This document shows, in pieces, positions 59,301 to 64,000 of a stretch of 64,000 nt of DNA. A model generated the notes under the pieces. The model did not search any database, had not been told where the DNA came from, and saw only the letters and a program-made list of their open reading frames with translations. The first letter of the stretch is position 1. Every line of letters starts with the position of its first letter. The position numbers and the translations under genes are program-made. The stretch lies in assembly GCF_030546755.1 (NCBI RefSeq), contig NZ_JAUOPE010000016.1, positions 47,024 to 111,023 of the forward strand, given 5' to 3'. The stretch comes from Colwellia sp. 1_MG-2023. GTDB taxonomy: Bacteria > Pseudomonadota > Gammaproteobacteria > Enterobacterales > Alteromonadaceae.

Positions 59301-60309
59301 ACTACCAGTTCATTTACAAATGAATTTTAAAATCATTAACGATAAAGGAAAGGTCATTGAACAAGGCCGAAATTTAACTCAGTTACAAGCAAAATTACAA
59401 GGTAAGGTTAAAGCCTCAATTAAACAAGTGGCTGATAAAGGAATAGAACGAAAAGAAATAACCCGTTGGGACTTTTCTAAATTACCGAGCAATTATCAAA
59501 AGAAAGTCGCAAACCTAACTATTAAAGCGTTTCCTGCGCTTGTCGATCATAAACAAAGTGTAGCAATTGAGCTATTTGAACACGAAGTACTTGCTGAGCA
59601 AGCGATGCTAACGGGAGTTGCACGACTCATTTTAATTAATATTCCGTCACCGATAAAATACCTTCAACAAAAGCTGCCAAATAAAGCTAAGTTAGGTTTA
59701 TATTTTAATCCTTTTGGTTCAATTAATGATTTATTGCACGATTGTATATTAGCTTCATGTCAATTTTTAGTTAAAGAACAAGCCGAAATTCCGAGAGATG
59801 AAGAAAGTTTCAAGCAATGTATGGATTATGTACGTGCTGAAATTGCTGACACAGTTTTAAACTTAGCAATAAAAGTAGAAAGAGTGCTGCAATTATCACA
59901 CGAAATCACTAAAAAACTAAAAGGTAATGTGCCACTAAACCTCATTCAATCTCACGGAGATGTGAAACAACATTTGCAAAAATTAATTTATAAAGGTTTT
60001 ATCACACAAGCGGGTTATCAACGTATGGCCGATATTGAACGTTATCTAAAAGCAATACAACGACGATTAGAGAAGTTACCTATTGATCCCAATCAAGATC
60101 GTTTAAAAATGATAGAAGCAGAAAAAGTTGAACAACAGTTTTTGCAAGTTCAAGCAAAAGTGAAACAAGACCTTGCTGTATTAGCCGAAATCAATGAAGT
60201 ACAGTGGATGATTGAAGAATTAAAGGTATCTTTGTTTGCGCAAAATTTAAAAACACCTTATCCAATATCAGTGAAACGCATTACCAACCATTTGAAAGAA
60301 TTTAGTTAA
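56341..60309 (+). CDS. hrpA: ATP-dependent RNA helicase HrpA
   Basis: 1322 residues, usual HrpA length. DEAH-box helicase: Walker A GETGSGKTTQ near 109-118, DEAH near 206-209 (IIDEAHERS), SAT near 241-243, and the NQRAGRCGR motif near 415. The C-terminal HrpA-specific region is present. Helps rescue stalled ribosomes in E. coli. The start is TTG at 56341; ATGs at 56321 and 56330 are out of frame. Confidence 0.95.
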   Translation: MSSEVSSDNSITLDALFPLLNQTRLADKSRFKKRLHQLKKFKVSEQKQQDKKQRQINQLAEQIKKSILHKENKQQKTLHIHYPEALPVSQNVDKISQLIKDNQVVIIAGETGSGKTTQIPKICLALGRGIEGLIGHTQPRRIAARTVATRLAEELNSTVGDVVGYKVRFTDQVSDNSYIKLMTDGILLAEMQNDRLLKQYDTLIIDEAHERSLNIDFILGYLKQILPKRPDLKVIITSATIDPERFAAHFGTTDTEQAPIIEVSGRTFPVEMLYRPLNEMKDNDQDGQDDGVDVISGILQAVDELSAYGQGDILVFLNGEREIRDTAYALEKANLRHTQILPLFSRLTVQEQNRIFQPHSGRNIVLATNVAETSLTVPGIKFVIDPGTARISRYSYRTKVQRLPIEAISQASANQRAGRCGRVSEGVCIRLYSEEDYLNRPEFTDPEILRTNLATVILQMLALDLGDINNFPFVQPPDSRNINDGVRLLEELNAVDKTDQNNRLTKTGRLLAKFPVDPRLAKMVLTAIELGCIEQIFIIVAALSIQDPRERPFEKQQASDEQHNRFKDKQSDFISFLNLWGYVNDNQKALTNNQFRKLCQKEFLSYIRIREWQDIYSQLKLALKDNNIAMSSVTVDDENSQGQDIIHQAILSGLLSLIGQQDENREYKGARGTKFFVFPGSALAKKPPKWLMAAELVETSRLFGRMVAKIDPLWIEPMANHLLKRNFSEPHWEKKQGSVMGYEQVSLYGMVIVAKRKIQFNTIEPDTCRDIFIREALVNGDANIRESFYQRNLDLVKEVEKLEQKARRKDFLIDEEQLYHFYSDKLPEHIICQRSFLSWWKKTKLSQPKLLNFTREFLLNEDSKKITKAEYPDIWQQGNLNFALSYHFTPGDIDDGVSVHIPLGILNQVQEHGFDWQIPALRYELIIALIKGLPKSLRRNFVPAPNYADACIAAIVQDEQTLQQAVAKQLLRMTGVRLDEESWQDLVLPVHLQMNFKIINDKGKVIEQGRNLTQLQAKLQGKVKASIKQVADKGIERKEITRWDFSKLPSNYQKKVANLTIKAFPALVDHKQSVAIELFEHEVLAEQAMLTGVARLILINIPSPIKYLQQKLPNKAKLGLYFNPFGSINDLLHDCILASCQFLVKEQAEIPRDEESFKQCMDYVRAEIADTVLNLAIKVERVLQLSHEITKKLKGNVPLNLIQSHGDVKQHLQKLIYKGFITQAGYQRMADIERYLKAIQRRLEKLPIDPNQDRLKMIEAEKVEQQFLQVQAKVKQDLAVLAEINEVQWMIEELKVSLFAQNLKTPYPISVKRITNHLKEFS

Positions 60310-60415
60310 ATTTTTACTTTGGCTGTGACTTACTTTGTTAAGCTGATATTTGACATGTTTTAGCGCAATGCGTATAAAAGAAACAAGAAATTATCAATAG
60401 GCCAATGGAGTAGTG

Positions 60416-60715
60416 ATGGTTAATTATGATGATAAGCGTGATTTTTATCGTATGATGTTAAACAGCGATGTATCAGTCACCATTATAGACGATGAAGCAA
60501 ATAGTACGATATTTGCCACATGTCGAGATTTAAGTGCAACAGGTATGGCAATTGAAATGTCACATCCGCTTGAATTAAATACTAATGTCAGAGTAAGTGT
60601 TGAATCTTCAGGCAGCACAGTACAACCTTTAGATGTTCAAGGTAAAGTGGTACGTGTTACAGAAGAAAGTACTGATACTTATTTAATTGGTATTAACATT
60701 GCCGAAATAGACTAA
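60416..60715 (+). CDS. PilZ-domain c-di-GMP-binding protein
   Basis: 99 residues, a single PilZ domain. The RxxxR motif (RDFYR, about 7-11) and the DxSxxG motif (DLSATG, about 38-43) are both intact, so c-di-GMP binding is likely. ATG 60416 is preferred (TGGAG 5 bp upstream); GTG 60413 is an alternative. Convergent with rlmI. Confidence 0.92.
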   Translation: MVNYDDKRDFYRMMLNSDVSVTIIDDEANSTIFATCRDLSATGMAIEMSHPLELNTNVRVSVESSGSTVQPLDVQGKVVRVTEESTDTYLIGINIAEID

Positions 60716-60744
60716 AAACTGAAAATAACGTTCAGTTTTTAGTC
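60710..60744. terminator. Bidirectional terminator shared by PilZ gene and rlmI
   Basis: A 13-bp stem GACTAAAAACTGA / TCAGTTTTTAGTC around a 9-nt loop. The stem includes the stop codons of both convergent genes. Confidence 0.8.
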
Positions 60745-61929
60745 AACTTGGCAAACCAAGCCTTTTAAATAATAGCCTTCAGGGTAATTTGAAGAAACAG
60801 GGTGATCTCCTGCTTGGTGTAACCTTTCTACAATATACGCATTACGTTTTGCGTCTAATGCAGCGTCTGCAACAATTTTTTGGAATAAGTTACTTTCCAT
60901 CAAACCTGAACATGAAAAAGTTAATAAAATCCCATTTGGTTTTAATAACTGCATCGCCAACATATTAATGTCTTTGTATCCACGACAAGCGCCGGTAAGT
61001 TGTGCCTTTGATTCAACAAACTTAGGTGGATCTAAAATTATCATATCAAACGTTCGTTTTTCAGTGCGAAAACGTCTTAGCAATTTAAAAACATCTTCTT
61101 TGATAAATGAAACATTTTTATCCGCTAAATTATTTAATTGCAGATTATGATCTGCCGTATCTAGAGCCGGTTGTGAAACATCAACATTAATTACTTCTTT
61201 AGCGCCATTTGCGGCACAGTGTAGCGAAAAAGTGCCCGTATATGAAAAGCAATTTAATACCGTTTTATCTTTTGCATATCGCCCGGCTGCAACACGAGAG
61301 TCTCGTTGATCTAAATAAAAACCTGTTTTATGACCCGTTGCAACATCCACGTGAATATTAATGCCATGCTCTTGAATCACGGTACTCGTAGAGGCTTGCG
61401 GCTCAGTTAACCAACCAGTCACAGGCTCTAAGCCTTCTTTTTTACGCACATCAACATCTGAACGTTCATAAATATGACAAGTTGGATATAATTCTTTTAA
61501 ACAATCAACTAAGGTATATCGATGAAAGTCTGCACCAGCGCTTAACAACTGACAAACAATTAAATCATTGTATTTATCTATTGTGACACCTGGTAATCCA
61601 TCTGATTCACCAGCAATTAGTCGGTAGCCTGTTAATTGACCTTGCTCGATAAACCAATCCCGTCGTTGTTGCGCGTTTAATATTTTCTTACGAAAAAAAT
61701 CTCGATCAATTTCTTCGGTTTCATCAAAACTCCAAATACGAATTCTTATTTGTGATTCTGGAGAATATGCTCCTTTAGCAAGCCAATTTCCCTTGTTATC
61801 TAAGACGTCTACGGTATCTCCTAACATAGGATTACCTTTTATTTTATTGACAGCTTTAGAGAAAACCCAAGGATGTTTTCTTAACAAAGATTTTTCTCGC
61901 GAAACTTTTAAATAAATTCTTGCTGACAT
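60739..61929 (-). CDS. rlmI: 23S rRNA m5C1962 methyltransferase RlmI
   Basis: 396 residues. N-terminal PUA domain (about 1-75), then a Rossmann methyltransferase with [18 protein letters not shown] (about 224-241), DPPKFVESK (about 299-307) and the catalytic-Cys FSCSGLM segment (about 338-344). Methylates C1962 of 23S rRNA. Convergent with the PilZ gene. Confidence 0.95.
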   Translation of the reverse strand: MSARIYLKVSREKSLLRKHPWVFSKAVNKIKGNPMLGDTVDVLDNKGNWLAKGAYSPESQIRIRIWSFDETEEIDRDFFRKKILNAQQRRDWFIEQGQLTGYRLIAGESDGLPGVTIDKYNDLIVCQLLSAGADFHRYTLVDCLKELYPTCHIYERSDVDVRKKEGLEPVTGWLTEPQASTSTVIQEHGINIHVDVATGHKTGFYLDQRDSRVAAGRYAKDKTVLNCFSYTGTFSLHCAANGAKEVINVDVSQPALDTADHNLQLNNLADKNVSFIKEDVFKLLRRFRTEKRTFDMIILDPPKFVESKAQLTGACRGYKDINMLAMQLLKPNGILLTFSCSGLMESNLFQKIVADAALDAKRNAYIVERLHQAGDHPVSSNYPEGYYLKGLVCQVD

Positions 61930-62040
61930 TTGCCTATACTTAATATTACAAGGTTAATTTGCGCCGAGTTTAGTCAATGCTTAGCGCAGACGCAATCTTC
62001 TAATGGATTTATTTATCATAAAAATAAGAGAGATGAAGTG

Positions 62041-62310
62041 ATGAATGTTAGTTATTTAGCTCATATTAGTGGAAAAGTGCAGGGTGTATATTTTCGTGCA
62101 TCTAGCCAACAAAAAGCAATTGAGTGTAGTTTAAGTGGTTATGCACGGAATTTAGCCGACGGAGATGTTGAAGTGTTGCTTTGCGGGGAAGAGAAAAATG
62201 TGGATGAAATGTTAGAATGGTTAAACCATGGTCCACCTTCAGCAACAGTTTCTCATGTAAAGACGAAGCAAGTTCCTTGGCAAGATCATAATCATTTTTC
62301 TATTGGGTAA
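62041..62310 (+). CDS. Acylphosphatase
   Basis: 89 residues. The motif SGKVQGVYFRAS has the catalytic Arg, and the Asn of YARNLADGDVEV is the second catalytic residue. ATG 62041 is the right start: a 37-residue extension to 61930 has no support and the ATG follows GATGAAGTG. Hydrolyses acyl phosphates. Confidence 0.95.
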   Translation: MNVSYLAHISGKVQGVYFRASSQQKAIECSLSGYARNLADGDVEVLLCGEEKNVDEMLEWLNHGPPSATVSHVKTKQVPWQDHNHFSIG

Positions 62311-62323
62311 ATACAACAAATGG

Positions 62324-62533
62324 CTATTCTTCGACAAAGGTAAAGCGTTTGAACGTTTTACCTTCCCGCTCAATAATTTCATCAAACATTGAAAGGGGTC
62401 TTATCCAAATTTCTCTATCGCCATATTCAGGCTGATATACAACGTGTTCCTCTTCTGTTTCGCTGTGTTTAGCAATGTGTAACACTTGATAATAATTACC
62501 TTTGAAATGTTGATATCGACCTGTTTTTAACAT
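62324..62533 (-). CDS. DUF1653-family protein
   Basis: 69 residues, small and beta-rich: LKTGRYQHFKGNYYQVL start, EEHVVYQPEYGDREIWIRPLSMF in part. ATG 62533 is chosen over an upstream TTG at 62554, with GAGAAA before it. Known only as DUF1653, function unknown. Confidence 0.88.
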   Translation of the reverse strand: MLKTGRYQHFKGNYYQVLHIAKHSETEEEHVVYQPEYGDREIWIRPLSMFDEIIEREGKTFKRFTFVEE

Positions 62534-62565
62534 TTTATTTCTCGAATTTGACAATAATATTTACA

Positions 62566-63579
62566 TTATAAAAGATTGGTTAACGCAATACCTAAGCCGA
62601 AACGTTGTTGACTATGATTATAATCAATTAAACTTTCGCCATAACCGGCAGTATATTGTGCATAGCCCCTTAACTTTCCCCAAAGAGGGAAAGTAAAACT
62701 AAGTTCCATACCGCCTTTGTGATGTGAAAAATTATGCCGACCTTCAAACGACAAAACATATTTTGACCATTTATGCGCGATGCCTAATTCAAAATGCCCC
62801 ATGTAATCACTTATATCTGGGTTATCATCACCGTCAGAGGCTAAATAATTTTCCTTTTCTTTTTCTTTAAGCCTGAACCATGGTTTAAAAGATAGTGCGA
62901 AATTATCTTTTTCTAGTAAAAAGTTAACATACACACGATTCCAACTACGTGATAAAGGTTGTGAACGACCATTTGATTGATGTTCGGCTCCAATAGCAAA
63001 ACCAGTATTACTACCTAAGGGATGCCAATTTAACGGAGCAACATAAAACATCTCAGGTTGATAATTAGTTTCTCTAAACGGTTTTGAAATATTGTTGGAA
63101 TACAATTGCCACCAAGACTGTAACGTAAAACCAAAGTGCAAACTATCACCTTCAATAAAGATATCATTTTTATTCAATGGTACTTTAATACTGAGTTGAA
63201 ATTTTGCTTCAAAATTTTCTAAATTATCTTCCCAGTTATCAAAATTATCGTAGGCATATGCTTCTTTATTGATCCTATTTGACATTGAAAACGGCAATAT
63301 ATAATTCATCTTATGTGGTGTTATTACATAAGGGTCAAATGCAGCGATTCGTTCTGAAATCAATCGATTTGAGATAGCGCCAGTTTTAATTTTTCTTTCT
63401 TTTAATCGGTCACACTTTTCTTTAATTTGTGTTGTGGTAAGTTCTTCTTCGGCATTTTTAATTGCTTCTAATAAACAAGCATCTCGTAAATTTTGAGCAT
63501 TGGCATTATTGCTTTGCAACAATAAAAAGCAAACAGATATCAGCAAAGCAAATGATATATCTATTTTAAAAAGAGTCAT
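62566..63579 (-). CDS. pldA: Outer membrane phospholipase A
   Basis: 337 residues. Signal peptide (about 1-28, ending NANA), then a 12-strand barrel. The catalytic residues are all there: His200, Ser202 (GAEHQSNGRS) and Asn214 (SWNRVY). Hydrolyses phospholipids that reach the outer leaflet; needs calcium and dimerisation in E. coli. Ends in LL rather than Phe, so the barrel signature is weaker. Confidence 0.93.
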   Translation of the reverse strand: MTLFKIDISFALLISVCFLLLQSNNANAQNLRDACLLEAIKNAEEELTTTQIKEKCDRLKERKIKTGAISNRLISERIAAFDPYVITPHKMNYILPFSMSNRINKEAYAYDNFDNWEDNLENFEAKFQLSIKVPLNKNDIFIEGDSLHFGFTLQSWWQLYSNNISKPFRETNYQPEMFYVAPLNWHPLGSNTGFAIGAEHQSNGRSQPLSRSWNRVYVNFLLEKDNFALSFKPWFRLKEKEKENYLASDGDDNPDISDYMGHFELGIAHKWSKYVLSFEGRHNFSHHKGGMELSFTFPLWGKLRGYAQYTAGYGESLIDYNHSQQRFGLGIALTNLL

Positions 63580-63733
63580 TTAAATAAATTAATTAGAATA
63601 GAATGGATAAGGCTAGGATATAACTTGCAAGGGTGGCAATCAATCTTTAGTTGTTAAAGGAAATACCTTTATGAGTTATAAGTATGAAAAGTTGCCTTGT
63701 ATAAAGCTTGGCTTATAGTCAATGTTTAAATAT

Positions 63734-63790
63734 TGCTTGCGGGAGATCTTTAATTTAATAATGAGTGAACTGCCTACCTAAAGTCGTACA
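63734..63790 (-). pseudogene. Decayed 3' remnant of initiator tRNA-Met, distal copy
   Basis: CTTGCGGGAG ... GTGAACTGCCTACCTAAAGTCG resembles the real tRNA 3' half (TTGCGGGAGCC ... GAACTGACGACCTTCGGG) with many changes. It is followed by the spacer (TCGTACATAAGATTAAATGG) shared with the next copy. Confidence 0.6.
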
Positions 63791-63832
63791 TAAGATTAAA
63801 TGGTAATTAAGATTCAAGAAGGAATAAAGAAT

Positions 63833-63890
63833 TGGTTGCGGGAGCCCCTTATTTTTGAAGAGAGCGAACTGACGACCTAAGGTCGTACAT
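63833..63890 (-). pseudogene. Decayed 3' remnant of initiator tRNA-Met, proximal copy
   Basis: TGGTTGCGGGAGCCCC ... GCGAACTGACGACCTAAGGTCG keeps the acceptor/T-arm region but not the anticodon arm. It lies 99 bp from the matching position of the real tRNA, with an identical spacer between. Confidence 0.7.
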
Positions 63891-63931
63891 AAGATTAAAT
63901 GGTAATTAAGATTCAAGAAGGAATAAAGAAT

Positions 63932-64000
<69 letters not shown>

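Noticed and set aside
61930..62040. N-terminal extension of the acylphosphatase
   Set aside because: The acylphosphatase fold begins at ATG 62041; the extension has no support and overlaps the rlmI promoter region.

Overview
The window is AT-rich gammaproteobacterial chromosomal DNA. The gene set (gloB-mltD block, queC/queE, recCBD, fnr-uspE-TauE/SafE block, DUF3087, DUF5062, a PdsR/PdsS/PdsO 'proteobacterial dedicated sortase' block, TIGR04219 barrel protein) suggests a marine Alteromonadales bacterium. My best guess is a Colwelliaceae/Thalassotalea-like lineage. This is inferred from gene content only; no database search was run.

Region 1 (1 to about 20.0 kb) is a chromosomal integron. The left edge carries the N-terminal 136 codons of an IntI integrase on the minus strand, with a perfect LexA box just upstream of its start. 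Then come a divergent cassette promoter (Pc), an attI region and about 36 cassettes, each closed by an attC site or attC remnant. Most cassette genes read away from intI. They encode an outer-membrane barrel protein, many small membrane proteins, a lipoprotein, a GFA-family enzyme, two serine beta-lactamase-fold hydrolases, a cupin, an ABM monooxygenase, an LprI-like protein, a 2H phosphoesterase-like protein, a tautomerase-like protein and others. Three type II toxin-antitoxin modules (RelE/Phd-like, ParE/RelB-like, HigBA) carry their own promoters; two of them are inverted. Two ORF-less cassettes are repeated: R1 (333-334 bp, four copies, three in tandem) and R2 (308-309 bp, three copies). 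attC quality falls from near-identical sites close to intI to degenerate or collapsed sites distally, where gene decay also appears.

Region 2 (20.7-33.4 kb) is core chromosome: mltD, gloB, a yafS-like methyltransferase, a Nif3-family gene, an ElyC/YdcF-family gene, a lysine riboswitch with lysC, queC, queE, and a PdsS/PdsR two-component system with PdsO. The sortase and its target protein, usually next to these, are absent here.

Region 3 (33.6-52.8 kb) holds a uspE-like gene, fnr, a TauE/SafE-family exporter, a MoxR/DUF58/transglutaminase operon, a DUF4870-like gene, the recC-recB-recD operon and small metabolic genes. Copies of a short MITE-like element with 18-20 bp terminal inverted repeats are scattered at 33.4, 41.2 and 52.9 kb.

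Region 4 (53.3-64.0 kb) holds an isoaspartyl peptidase gene, creA, an unknown conserved gene, a CBS-domain gene, hrpA, a PilZ gene, rlmI, an acylphosphatase gene, a DUF1653 gene, pldA and a truncated initiator tRNA-Met at the right edge. Two decayed copies of that tRNA's 3' end precede it.
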